Source: Morchella semilibera
Taxonomy: Eukaryota > Ascomycota > Pezizomycetes > Pezizales > Morchellaceae
NCBI GenBank assembly: GCA_009192285.1
Contig: WBVU01000003.1
Span: forward strand, 4,495,973-4,559,972
Reading direction: 5' to 3'
Length of the DNA stretch: 64,000 bases
Shown: piece by piece, positions 10,145-21,969 of the stretch
Numbering within the stretch: the stretch's first letter is position 1
Layout: each line of letters begins with the position of its first letter
Notes under the pieces: generated by a model
Databases searched by the model: none
Told to the model about the DNA's origin: nothing
The model's input: only the letters and a program-made list of their open reading frames with translations
Translations under genes and position numbers: made by a program

Positions 10145-11192
10145 TTAAGCGACAACCGTAGGGTTGACCGCGGCTGCTTGGTCCGGCTGCTCAATTGCCT
10201 GCTGGGGGCAGTCGCGAGAGATGTGACCTAAAACAACTTGTTAGTATAGTAGTCGTATACACGCGTCCGATCCTGCCCTACCGGCTTCGCCGCATCTGTA
10301 GCATGACTTTCCAGCAGTGCTCAAGGGACCTCCATTGGGTGCTTGGCAATCCCTACTGATGTGTCCCAACTTCCCGCAAGCATAACACTTCATTGCCTGG
10401 GCTTGACAGTCTCTAGCATAGTGGTTTGGGCCTATATCTGGTAAGCAACAATGACGTCTTATCATTGATCAGATTACAACATACCACCACACTTATAACA
10501 AGTGGCAGGGCGAGGATTCCCAGGAAATCCTCCTCGGGGAGGGAAGCCTCCCGCATATCCACCACGGGGAAAGCCTCCGGCTCCCCTCCCAGCTCCAGCT
10601 CCCTGAGTGGGGCAAGCTCTGGCCTGTAAAACCCAATGTTGTCAAACCTCGAGTGCAAGTTATCATGAGTAAAAGATTTTCGGGAATATACCAAATGACC
10701 CGGATTGCCGCATGAGTAGCACCTTCCACTAGCACCGGCTCCAGAGAGTCTCAATGTAGGACAATCAGCCTGGACGTGTCCAAGTCCCTGGCAGTGGTAG
10801 CACTGCTTGGTCTCAGTGGTCCTAGGATGGGGGCATGTGTTGGATTCGTGCCCTATTTATCGTCGAGTTATTTAAACAATCAGACCGAGAGAAAAGAAAT
10901 CTCCGCTACTAAAATAACGCTTACCCGGCTGCTTGCCTATACCCCAGTAAAACACGTCAGCGTTGTTAAATTATGGAAGAGATTGCAAAATTTTTATCAG
11001 TGAAAGGGATTCCTTACAGTTGTAACAAAGGCGCTCTGCCGATGAACAAACTTCGGCAAAATGACCGATAGATCCGCACCTGTATCAGATATGAGCATGT
11101 TAGAACTATAAACTGTAAAGAGAGTAATGTTGTTAATCACTAAGGTGAGGGGCGACTGACTTGTAACAGGCTCTGCGAGACAACGACGACAT
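10145..11192 (-). CDS. GIS2: Seven-knuckle CCHC zinc-finger nucleic-acid-binding protein (Gis2/Byr3/CNBP)
   Basis: Seven exons on the minus strand: 11192-11161, 11079-11018, 10936-10925, 10852-10692, 10623-10485, 10431-10282, 10227-10145, giving 212 residues. Exon 3 is only 12 nt (within CKQPG). Seven CX2CX4HX4C knuckles are complete: CYKCGSIGHFAEVC, CYNCKQPGHESNTC, CYHCQGLGHVQADC, CYSCGNPGHLARAC, CYKCGGPNHYARDC, CYACGKLGHISRDC, CYRCGEAGHISRDC. An RGG-like Gly/Arg linker (RGGYAGGFPPRGGFPG) sits between knuckles 4 and 5, as in fungal Gis2. The exon 6 acceptor ATATAG was chosen because it gives the canonical GGPNHYARDC knuckle; an acceptor six bases earlier would insert two residues. Family members bind single-stranded nucleic acid and mRNA and associate with translation and stress granules. 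The C-terminal tail EQPDQAAAVNPTVVA is unremarkable. Confidence 0.95.
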
Positions 11193-12407
11193 GGTGATAA
11201 ACTCGAAAAATTATATAAGAAATTCGGTAGGGTTCTTTAAAGGCCTGGGATATGAGATCAGTCTCTTGGAAGTAGGCGTGATGATGAAAGGGAAACAAAA
11301 AAAAAAGAACATGTGGAAGAAAAGAGGCCCATACCTTTAATCAACGATTCTTTGTGACTCTACTCCCAACACCCTACTCAGCACTCTTCCGCTTACACGA
11401 CTCTCATTACACTCTCGCAGCTTCACTCACACTCTCAACACTCACTCACTTCCTTCCACTACCGCACCCTGCAAATATCCTTCTCAAAGTAACGACGTTT
11501 GTCGAAGATGGTGATAGGAATCCGGGATGGAGAGGGGGGACAGAGAGGGGAGACGAAAGATAAATAGGGTTGATGTGGGTGGTGGTGGGGCGTACTACTA
11601 GTACTAGATGTACTCTAGAGCAGAATGTATGTACGAGGGCGGGTGCGTGTGCGCTATGTAACCTATGATGGCAGAGCTGGGTTGGGGGGGTCACCTTTTA
11701 GGTTCAGTGCCTAGAAAAGCTAATTTGAAGAATTTTTTTTTGTTTCGCGCGTGGTCGAACAGGATTCGGGTTGACAGAGAAAACTGACGGATTGGCTGGC
11801 CGAGGGCCACCTTTGCAGGAATGGGGAACGGAGGTACGTGAGGAGTTTAGGGTAGGGGTATCCAGCTTTCCGTAGTCTTATGGAAGGAAATATCTCGTCT
11901 GAGTCTTCTTCTTTGCCCACGAACTCAAGCCGAATTTCAGAAAGTCAGGCACATGGTGTCCACACCGTGTAATTGGCAGTGCGCTTGTCTTAGTCGTCGT
12001 ACATATGTACACACAACAGAAGATTGGTATGATATGGAGAGTGCTCCGTCCAGAGAAGATACCCCCCCACCTCTCTCCCAAACTGGGATTTAAAAAATAA
12101 AATAAAAAAAGTAAGAAAGCCCGACCTATTTAGTCGTACCATTCCGATTGACGCAGGGCCCAGCAGGAACGACCCTTTCCCTTTTAGTTTTGAAAATACT
12201 TTGGCACTCCCTTTGGGCTCAATGGGAGTCAAAGAGTGAATGTTTATTATCAGAGGAATACCTGGTTATGATATAAAACACGGGACTCAAAGAGGTCATC
12301 CATATCTTATGATGGATTGTGAACTAGTTAGATGTGGCGCCGAATGGAATGTTGCCCTTGGGGATCAGAACATCCAGGCCTGAGCACACAAGCCTAGAAA
12401 TCCCCAA
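11193..12407. other. GIS2 upstream region and intergenic DNA
   Basis: The stretch 11340-11470 reads CACTCTC-rich on plus. Several short frames on both strands lack coding character. No gene supported. Confidence 0.45.
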
Positions 12408-12409
12408 TA

Positions 12410-12583
12410 TCCCTTAAGCTGTCATATGCTGACCCTTTCTGTGGGGGCCAAAAAGCCACAGCAATTGCGGACAAGCAATTGGTTAGAGATTGGTTCAGAT
12501 CCAATAATTGAAGGAATTCGTTAGCAAAGCCACACTTTTGGCCCCCACAAAAATGGTCAGCACTTTGGTGACAGCTTAAGGGA
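12410..12583. mobile_element. 174-bp TA-flanked element with long inverted repeats
   Basis: Ends begin TCCCTTAAGCTGTCA on both sides. The inverted arms run about 45 bp, up to GTGGGGGCCAAAAG, with small gaps. TA flanks both ends (12408-12409, 12584-12585). This is a clean MITE structure with an AT-rich centre. No coding capacity. Confidence 0.85.
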
Positions 12584-12856
12584 TAAGATTCAATTAAACG
12601 AAGAACGACCTTTGCTCTTGTAAGCTGGTGGCAGACTGGAGGGAATTCCCAATTATGTATCTAGTGGCTGGAGAGTGACCACATCCAAAGCGGGATAAAA
12701 GGCGGGTCTTGTAAGAATTAAGGAGAGTTGAGGCCTACCCGATGCATCAAAACAGTTCAGAGTGAGCAGGTAACATAATGCATCTCATCCCAATACATAC
12801 GTGCCCTTTCTCCTCCTTGCAATCCAGTGATAGGTCGAGAAACCCTTTGAGAAGAA

Positions 12857-13372
12857 GACGTCAGGCCATACGCATATATCAGATCTGCTTCCTCATTCGC
12901 AATCTGGGGAAAGACAAGGTTCAACCCCCTGAAGCAAGAGTGTGCGCAACCGGACCCGGCCGTACCACCTAAATGGGTGGCAGCCATCATGGAAAGATTG
13001 GACGAAAGGGAAAGGCCCTCCAGGGACTGCATACAAGATCGCCAGTCCGCGAGCTTCCACACGATTGATTTCCTTGCTCGGAGTCGGAGTCTCTTCAACA
13101 CCACCTGCCCCAATATCCAAATGTCCTGGATTGCTGCAACTTTCCGTCTAGCAAGCTTTCCCAGTGGCTTGTTTGAAATACGCCCTCTGCAACCGTTGAC
13201 CTCAATATATCTTCGGTCAGTAACTATCGAATTCCAATACATCTTAGAAGCATACTGTATGGTAGACACCCGCAAATCTACTATTCTATATCTATGGCAC
13301 TCTAGAACTCTAGGAGGCCCCCGGCTGAAAAACAATATCTGGAGGACATTTTCGATAGGTGTAGTTCATTAG
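12857..13372 (+). CDS. Possible gene remnant or exon, function unknown
   Basis: The plus-strand frame is open from after a stop near 12852 to 13372 (about 170 codons) with no convincing start, so it would be an internal exon or a decayed gene. The protein includes PYAYIRSASSFAIWGKTRF, then QPDPAVPPKWVAAIMERLDE and FHTIDFLARSRSLFNTTCPN. This reads like natural protein and the segment is more GC-rich than its surroundings. The minus strand is also open over much the same interval (12757-13335), so strand is not settled. I do not recognise a family. Confidence 0.3.
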   Translation, partial: DVRPYAYIRSASSFAIWGKTRFNPLKQECAQPDPAVPPKWVAAIMERLDERERPSRDCIQDRQSASFHTIDFLARSRSLFNTTCPNIQMSWIAATFRLASFPSGLFEIRPLQPLTSIYLRSVTIEFQYILEAYCMVDTRKSTILYLWHSRTLGGPRLKNNIWRTFSIGVVH

Positions 13373-14317
13373 CAATTCGCTCCCCATCTCTAATGTAGTA
13401 AGTACTATTGCATACATCTTCTGATGCCTACATACATGTATTGACAAAGGAACCATGCTCGGGACAGATTTGCCCTTTTTGTCAGCAACCAATAACAACC
13501 TCAATTATCGGCAATCAATAGTCGACAATCTGAATGCATCGTCTTTTCGGCCCCACTATGATAGGCCAGTGGTACTCGGTGGCCTGTCTTCTTGCGTTCC
13601 GGCCTGCCTCGGTACCTGATAGGTTCTCACCAGAAGGTGAAGTTCAGCCGTCCGTGCCATATCATTTGTATGCGCCACCTAGCAGTCCGTTTAGCATTTC
13701 TCGCCTCGGATCGGAGTCTCAGATTTTGAAAAAGTAGGCGCCTGCATAAAAACAAATGAAATGGAAAGTCACATGTTCCACCCTTCATGCGGGTACCACA
13801 TTTACACAACATACCCTACCCATGATATGTTGGTGATTCACATTGCTCTAGGCTCCCATGCTTATTAGTATCGGTTTCTTCTCTCCACAGATCATGCTAG
13901 ATTGAGTGACGATTGAAGTTGAGTCGAATACTCAAGCAAACACTTTTAATTGTAGACCTCATAGTTTAAAGATTGTGGCGCCTACCTAAGAAAAAAGAGG
14001 AAGGACGATTGATTGACGTATAAAATTCGTGATACTAGACACAAACCGGGGCTTATAGCAACGAATTGCTAGTCACTTTGGTATCTTGTCTATACATTGT
14101 AGTAACGTTACGGTTATAATATAAATACATGTATTCATCATGCATGCACCATCAATACTTATATATACGTATATATAGACGCAATGTGATCATGAAGAAC
14201 TTAGGAAAACATTTTTCTATTAATTCTCTGGTTGTTTAAATTTAGCCTGTGCTCTGTGTATAGCGAAAGCTTTCAATAAGGGAATAAGGGAACATACATG
14301 TACTTAGTACATGGATA
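13373..14317. other. Intergenic AT-rich DNA
   Basis: No gene seen. TACATGTA at 13433, 14126 and 14295. Confidence 0.45.
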
Positions 14318-14499
14318 CAGTATGAAAAACGGGCCGGGGTGAAATCACTACCATATACAGGACTACGGAATTTAGTGACGAATACCGAATTAAACCTGCA
14401 CCGGAGGGAGAGGACTGTACTAATATTACCATATTCTTACCGCATTGCCAACGTATTGACGGGAATACCATAATAACCCCACCCCTCTTTTTGGTATTG
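14318..14499 (+). mobile_element. MITE family M2, copy 1 (182 bp, TA-flanked)
   Basis: The left end CAGTATGAAAAACGGG and right end CAATACCAAAAAGAGG (read inward) form imperfect inverted repeats, flanked by TA (14316-14317, 14500-14501). Homologous copies occur at 39592-39754 (same strand) and 16119-16252 (opposite strand). Shared core: ACTACGGAATTTAGTGACGA ... CGTATTGACGGGAATA. Confidence 0.8.
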
Positions 14500-14501
14500 T
14501 A

Positions 14502-16118
14502 TGTATACTTGCGCCGAGAATAACTTTATAATTAAACCCCTGTGTACGTGTGCTATATATCATAAAGGTGGACTTAAAGTAATGCACATTCGGTGATTTA
14601 TCAACCACCAGAGGGTTACATGCCAAATGAGATTATTTCCAGGTTAATATGAGCATTTATATTCTTTTTGTGGCCAGGAATTAAGACGAACAGTATGTTA
14701 TCAATTCTTTTCTTTACCGCTCGTTTTTGCTACCTTGAAGTGACTTCTCCCTTATGAAGTAAATATTTAGTATCCAGACATCTCTAGCTACATACTAGAC
14801 AATACTAGAATACTTGAAACTTCCACCCAGCAAGTATTTTGTGTTGAGGTATCTAGGCCAAGTCAAAATGTGCATCACTTTTCAATATGCACCCTGGGTA
14901 CATGTGGGTTACAGTACATACCAAAAAAGGAAGTGGCATCACTATGATATTCGGTCTAGTCAATACGTTAATGCAATAAGAGACGGTATTGGTACAGTAC
15001 TCTTTGGTGTGGTTTTGCTCCTGGCGGTGATTTATGTCGAGGCGCTGCGCCTATATGATATCCCACAGCCAGTCATACTATAAATTAATAAAAGTTATCT
15101 TTAAAAAAAGATTCTATAGCAATATAGCAAGAAACTACCCCAGGCTTGTGGGATACATATACAAGTTCCACATGAACAAATAGAATTGATGGATCACTAA
15201 TTATAAAGTATTATCTCCCGCGATATATAGCAACCATCGACCTCACCATTTCCATGATCCCACCAACAATCATAGTTGAAGTGTGTGGTATAATTGCTTT
15301 GGGTGTAGAAACAGCTGTGATTTTAGTACACTTGTGATTGTAGGGTCTCAAGCCTGGTGGGTTGAATGGTTGTCAGCGCAATTACTTAATTACAAGTTCA
15401 TTAACCTTTGGTGTTCATAACATAGATATTACTAACATATGATTAAATTTGTTAAATGTGTTGGCTAATACATATAATAATAGTACCAAAAGGGTGAGGT
15501 TTTTTACGCCATAGTTTTTACTTTTGTACCTTAAACAAATACACATGATTTTTTTTCGCTATAGCTACATAAAATGCCGGTCACTAAATTACATAGTGAT
15601 CAATCTACCCCGTTTCTTTATATTAAATATAACATCAGGTCAACGCCAATTTTTAATTTTTGATAACCTTTGATGTATGAACCTTTAATTTTGGGGAATT
15701 GGGGGCTACAGAGTCGACCACATATGAACGTTAACGCCAAAAAGATCCGCAGGATGTCTTCTAATAGATAGTCAAATTTTATAAAATACATGTAGGTACT
15801 CCGGTGAATAAAGTCACCAACATATCAGGTATCCATATGGCCATCATCACAGTACTCCTCATGACTCCTCATGACTTCTAAAACCCAGCTACAAGCATAT
15901 CGTTTTGACTTAAACTTAACTATAAACTGGTGTCAAGCTTGGGGAAAACCCCACGCCGGCTCAGACTCTGGGTTCGGGCTGTACTACGTCACTAGCACAA
16001 TCTCTATACTGAGCTACCGGCGAGACTGGACTGAGGCCTGGGGCTGATACATCCAGGGATTGGCATCTCCATTTAATTAGACTATAATATCCTATAAACA
16101 TTTAATTATTAAGAAGAT
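14502..16118. other. Intergenic, no gene seen
   Basis: AT-rich; a TACATGTA at 15787. Short frames only, none with recognisable motifs. Confidence 0.45.
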
Positions 16119-16252
16119 ATCAAAAAGGGAGTGGGATCACTACTTGTTCATGTACTCTATCCCGTCAACACGCTAGTAATGAGGCAAGAATACAGTAATT
16201 GCAATGCGGTTTAATCCGGAATTTGTTACTGAATTCCGTAGTTATCTCGCCT
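16119..16252 (-). mobile_element. MITE family M2, copy 2 (inverted, truncated)
   Basis: Its reverse complement matches the M2 copies from the CACTACGGAATT block through GCATTACTAGCGTGTTGACG to GTGATCCCACTCCCTTTTTG. The outer end corresponding to CAGTATGAAAAA is missing. Confidence 0.7.
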
Positions 16253-17447
16253 ACCATATTTAAAGGTTCCGAGAAAATTGTTGCTTCACTATTGGCTGTT
16301 GGGAGTAAACGTGTCCTCGGGCCAGAATTTATTCTCTTCCCTGTATTGGCACAAAGGGCTTTTTGTAATAGTACATTACGAGGGGAGGAGGCGGGGATTA
16401 CATGTAGTTATATATGTATGTTATATATCACTCTAGGGTCCTACATGTATGTAATTAAGGGGTTTATTGGTTATGTGATTCTTTGGGATAAGGGTTTAGC
16501 TGTGCGGGCAGTTTTATCAGATCGAATCTATATGAATATATGAAAATACACTAAAAACTGTCTATTTCAACTATTTGCTTCGCCATACCCTTTTGTAGGG
16601 TTTATATTATATTTGGCGAAGTGGCTCTACGTAGGTATTTGAGCGGAGGTGATATAGCTACATGTGCTCCCCATTTCACAAACACAACCACTATTGGCAT
16701 GCAATAGTACTTGCGAGAATAAGTTTCCGCCAAGTTTGTGTGAGAAAACGCTGTTCAAGACAGAAGTGGTGGCAGAAACTTATTCGAGGCAAGTAGTTGT
16801 GTTCGAAAAGGGGAGTAGTGCGGGTTATGATACTCGAGCTTTATTGGAGTCTATCCCTGTCAGCGCGATACGGCAAGGGACCAATGATAAGAATTCACTT
16901 GAAATTAGTCACCGAATACCCTTGCATACCAACATACTGGTTTTGGAAAACAACAATGTAGGAGGTGGTACCTACATAAATTAGTAATGACCATAAGCAT
17001 CAGGATCACAGGTGCGATCAAGTTTCGTCCCTAGAAGGGAATACTTGCGGGAAGAGCGTGGGAATTTGTATCAATTCTACAGCACAGGAATCCCCGCACA
17101 ATCAGAAACAGACCGTGCTAAAAGCACAGTAGACGAACCTGCACGTCGCACAAACCATGCCATGTAAAACCAGGAGGCAAAAAAAAAAAAAAAAAACGAA
17201 AGGAATAGAAAGAAAAGAACCGGAACTCAAGGGTTAAAAAGGAACTATTTCAATTGAGCCAAACGGCAAAGAAAAAAAAAGACTGAGGGTTCGTGGGACC
17301 ATATAAGAGAAATGTAGATTCAACACCAAGGATATTTAGAGGCCGGCTATCTCAACCTAGCTTCACGACCCATTTGACCTTTATAGCCATGATCCCATCT
17401 CTTAATTTTATCGCTCTCCCACCATGTATCCCACCCCTTGTTCAAAT
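16253..17447. other. Intergenic and 14-3-3 3' region
   Basis: TACATGTA at 16399 and 16442. A short hairpin (CTTCGCCA/TGGCGAAG) lies at about 16577-16621. An A17-18 tract occurs near 17180. Frames at 16199-16543 and 16664-16984 are not supported as genes. Confidence 0.4.
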
Positions 17448-18468
<1,021 letters not shown>

Positions 18469-19887
18469 TTTGATTCTGCGTTTTGATCCAGTTAGTAAAG
18501 GTCTATTAACCAAAATCATTTACTGCGATCCATTCAATAGAGCAGAGGGTAAAAGAAAAGCAAAATAGATGAAATCGACAAAAGTAGAAGCAGCTCGCTA
18601 TCCCAACGACATTTAATAAAGGTGTTACACCCAAGAAAAGCCTATAGAAATCGTATGTGGGATGGAACGAAAGGGATGGGTAGGTTTAGATAAAGTTAAT
18701 AGTGCTGATAGCAAAGGAACAACCCCGCTCTATGCTGCTTTCCCGATAACAGCAACGAAATATTAAAACTCCCAGTAGAGGAAGATATCATCAACCCTCT
18801 GAAATGAAGCTTCTTCTAGAGTTCGTGGGGTCTGCAGGTGCTCCCAAGAGTTCTAGGCCCTGATGAAGCTCTTATATGACAAAAAGGGGAAAGAGATACA
18901 AATGTAGAAGTTTAATAGAAGCAATGAGTATTTACCTTGAATGATCGACTAAAGTGTTCGGTAGGTTTAAAGGTAGTAGAGAAGAAGGTGATAGTAGATG
19001 ATGAACGGTGATAGCAGTTGAAGATGCAGATACGGAGGAAGGAGATTGAGGGGGGAAGGAGTTTAGATGGTCGTCGATGATGTGGAGGGAAAGTGGGCTA
19101 GTTGCGTTGGGTGGGCTTGCGAGCGGCAGAGGAAAGGAGACAACAACCAAGGTATGATGATCATTGCCGGTTTAGGACCCCGAAAATTGCTGCAAATTAT
19201 GTCCAAAACTCCAGACATCAGACATGGTGACACTTCCCAGCTAGGGTAAATCTGTAGACGCATCTGTAGACCGCATGATCTGGTTGCTATCTGGGTGTAA
19301 AGATTCGAGGTTCATCACCGTCAGTAGAAAGTAAAAACAAGGAAATCAAAGAAGACCCTGTGCACACTGGAATGCATTTCTTGCACCTAGTGTGTATACT
19401 GTATGAAAGCTATTTCCTCTTTTTACCAATTATTTGAGATGGATTGCGGGCTATTTCGTAAAGATACACCTCTCTACCTTATGCACATGTAGTAAACTCG
19501 CTAGGAGACAGAAAGATACACGAGGCTCGTGGCCATGACGTTTTACTACAGGAGAAGTGTGTTGAAGAAAACAAGGAACAGAGCCTCAAGCCTAGAAGAG
19601 TTAAACCTACGAGAGATAAAAATATCAATCAACAAAGATAAATCACCAAACATGTTGATAATCTGATCCTTATGTCCTAAGCAGCCCGCAAGCAAACCCA
19701 TACAATTTGGGGGGAAGTGGGGTGGGGCTCACCAACGCATGGCCTGATCATCGCTCGGCCTGTCGTCACTTGCCCTGACGCTCCACAACCCCGACGACCT
19801 CATCCAAGGCCCGAGATTTAAACAGAGATATCCATCCACATACACCCGTTTTCTTCAACCGATCATTTGTCGCCAACGATAGGAACA
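18469..19887. promoter_or_regulatory. Divergent promoter region with a 460-nt 5' UTR intron of the 14-3-3 gene
   Basis: On minus, a GTAAAT donor (18935-18930) and an AAAACGCAG acceptor (18476) bracket about 460 nt, with a textbook TACTAAC branch site about 20 nt before the acceptor. The spliced leader joins eight bases before the ATG at 18468. The rest, to 19887, serves the 14-3-3 gene and INH1. Near 19240-19270 AGGGTAAATCTGTAGAC resembles the arm of the 42607 element. Confidence 0.6.
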
Positions 19888-20401
19888 ATGCTTCGTACAA
19901 CCGTCATTCGCTCTCTCCGCGTTAATCGCTTATCACCTATCATTATGTCCGCCCGGCCTTACTCCTCTGAGGGGTCTACCGGAAGCGGCTTTTCGCGCCC
20001 AGCCGGTGAGGCTGCTGGGTGAGTAAGACCCTTTTCTGAGATGAGTGGTGTATAAAACATAGATGGATTAATGGTGGGCCAAATATAATACATTCACTAA
20101 CAGATAGCTACCCTTAGTGATGCTTTCACCAAGCGTGAGAAAGCCGCAGAAGATTTCTACGTTCGTCAGCAGGAGAAAGTAAAACTCGTATGTATCTCTT
20201 ATATCTTTTTACACTAGACTTCTGTTCCTAATGTTCCTATAGCTCCAATTGAAGGAGAAGCTGAAACAGCAGCGCAAGCATCTCGATGAGCTAGACGCTC
20301 ATATGTAAGCCATTCCGGTTCTGAATTTCCTGGACAGGTCCGCTGACGTTTATCTCTATAGTGAGGAGCTCACCAAAGAGCAAGGAGGAGAGAAGAATTA
20401 A
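19888..20401 (+). CDS. INH1: Mitochondrial F1-ATPase inhibitor (IATP family)
   Basis: Exons 19888-20018, 20118-20187, 20243-20304, 20362-20401; all phases close, 100 residues. The basic, Ser/Arg-rich start MLRTTVIRSLRVNRLSPII is a mitochondrial presequence; the mature part begins near YSSEGSTGSGFSR. The inhibitory helix motif DAFTKREKAAEDFYVRQQEK is characteristic of IATP/Inh1, and the C-terminal stretch (LQLKEKLKQQRKHLDELDAH) is the coiled coil used for dimerisation. The protein binds F1 at acidic matrix pH and blocks ATP hydrolysis. Yeast also has Stf1, so the paralogue is not certain. The start at 19888 is the first ATG and provides the presequence. Confidence 0.92.
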
Positions 20402-21969
20402 ATCAGTGAAGTTTCCGACTTGTTATACAAAAATGAGGACTTGAAAGGGTACTACGCACCCATCAAGTACCAAGCACTCCCATTATTGTAAAAAGAGCAG
20501 GATATGTCTTCATTCAGCAGAATGTCTAAAGAGAATATACTTTTACCCAGTTTTATTTCCAATAGTAGAATCGCACGAGAATCCACCTACCTTGACAGCC
20601 TTATTCTTGATACACAGGCTTAAATCCAAGCCCTTTGAGCTTAAGTTTGGAAAGAGATAGTCCGTGTCCCAACTATCGATACTTCAGGATTTGATTCTTG
20701 CGATGTCCTCTTGGTGAGCCTTATTGTGGTAGGGCCATCCTAGTATCATCAAAGCACATGCAGTTTACCTTATAAGAATCTAATGTCCCTCGAACTCTAA
20801 TTTTTAATCCTAGAGAGTTTATTAGAGTAAGATAGTCAGAATAGGATCAACCAAACTGGTTTATTCTTTCGCTCTCACCTAAAAACCGATCAGTAAGATC
20901 AACAGACTGGCGTTAGGGCTGATAGGAATATAGGTGACTGCCTTAAAGCATTCTGCTTTAACTCATTGTTTTACAAATACTTGTAGCAGGCTAAAGCAAC
21001 TTTGATCAAAATCAAGACTATAAGAATATATTGAGTGGTTGTATTCAAAGGAAACCTGGACTCATCACAAATTTCCCAGACACTAGCCTCCTCTCCTCGA
21101 AGGTATCCGGTGTTGTAGGCAAAAAAGAAAAGAAAGAGGGAAAAGGAGCATAGTTAGTATGTATCGCAAATAGGTATATAACCAAACAATAATACTATGG
21201 TCGATGTGTAAAACGGTGATATGCAATATAATGTTTCCGCCCTATGGGAAGAGTAGAGAAAACAATTGAGCTAAAATAATAGATGCAGAGGTATATTGGA
21301 GAACATGAAATATTTCAAGCATCAGGGCAAAGCAAATCAAACAAAACAACCAAATATCCAGTAAAAGAACACAAAAACCCTGTACTAATCAAAAAAGATA
21401 TGAAAGCTCAATGAGAAAAACAAAATAGAAAATAAAATCAACAGACCCTACCAACCGAAGCCACACCGTAAAACCGCACAACAATGATAAAAACAGATAA
21501 GACGCAGACCACATGCGAGGATATCATCCCCATTTAAGTCATGCACGTCACCGACCCAATGAGTAGATAAACAAAAAGGAAAATAAACCGTCCAGAACAC
21601 TTTGCCGCCGAAATTTTTGCTAACCCACTTGCCACAGTTACCTTCGCAGGATTTTCCGGAAGGAGGCGATGTAAGAAAAAGAAAGCTTTTGAAATGCTGA
21701 TGAAAATCCCTCGTCCGACGATGTCCCGCAGCGACGGGTCAAGTAAGGGTCCTCGTCGCAAATAAACGCAAAATGGACTCGCCACCCAATAGACCTTTCC
21801 CCTGCATGCAACTATAACTATGTAGATCTCGAACAAATCAACGATATCCTAACCATTTCCAAATCCACATCTGACTTTCTGTTCTCCTTTCAGCTGCTGT
21901 GCGATCGATACAGTGCCTACAAGGAGCGACCTATTATTTTAGCCTGCGATCAGAGACTTAGGGTTTCCA
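20402..21969. other. Intergenic between convergent INH1 and the histidine kinase
   Basis: AT-rich 3' flanks. A short frame on minus at 21534-21836 has no recognisable feature. No gene seen. Confidence 0.45.
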
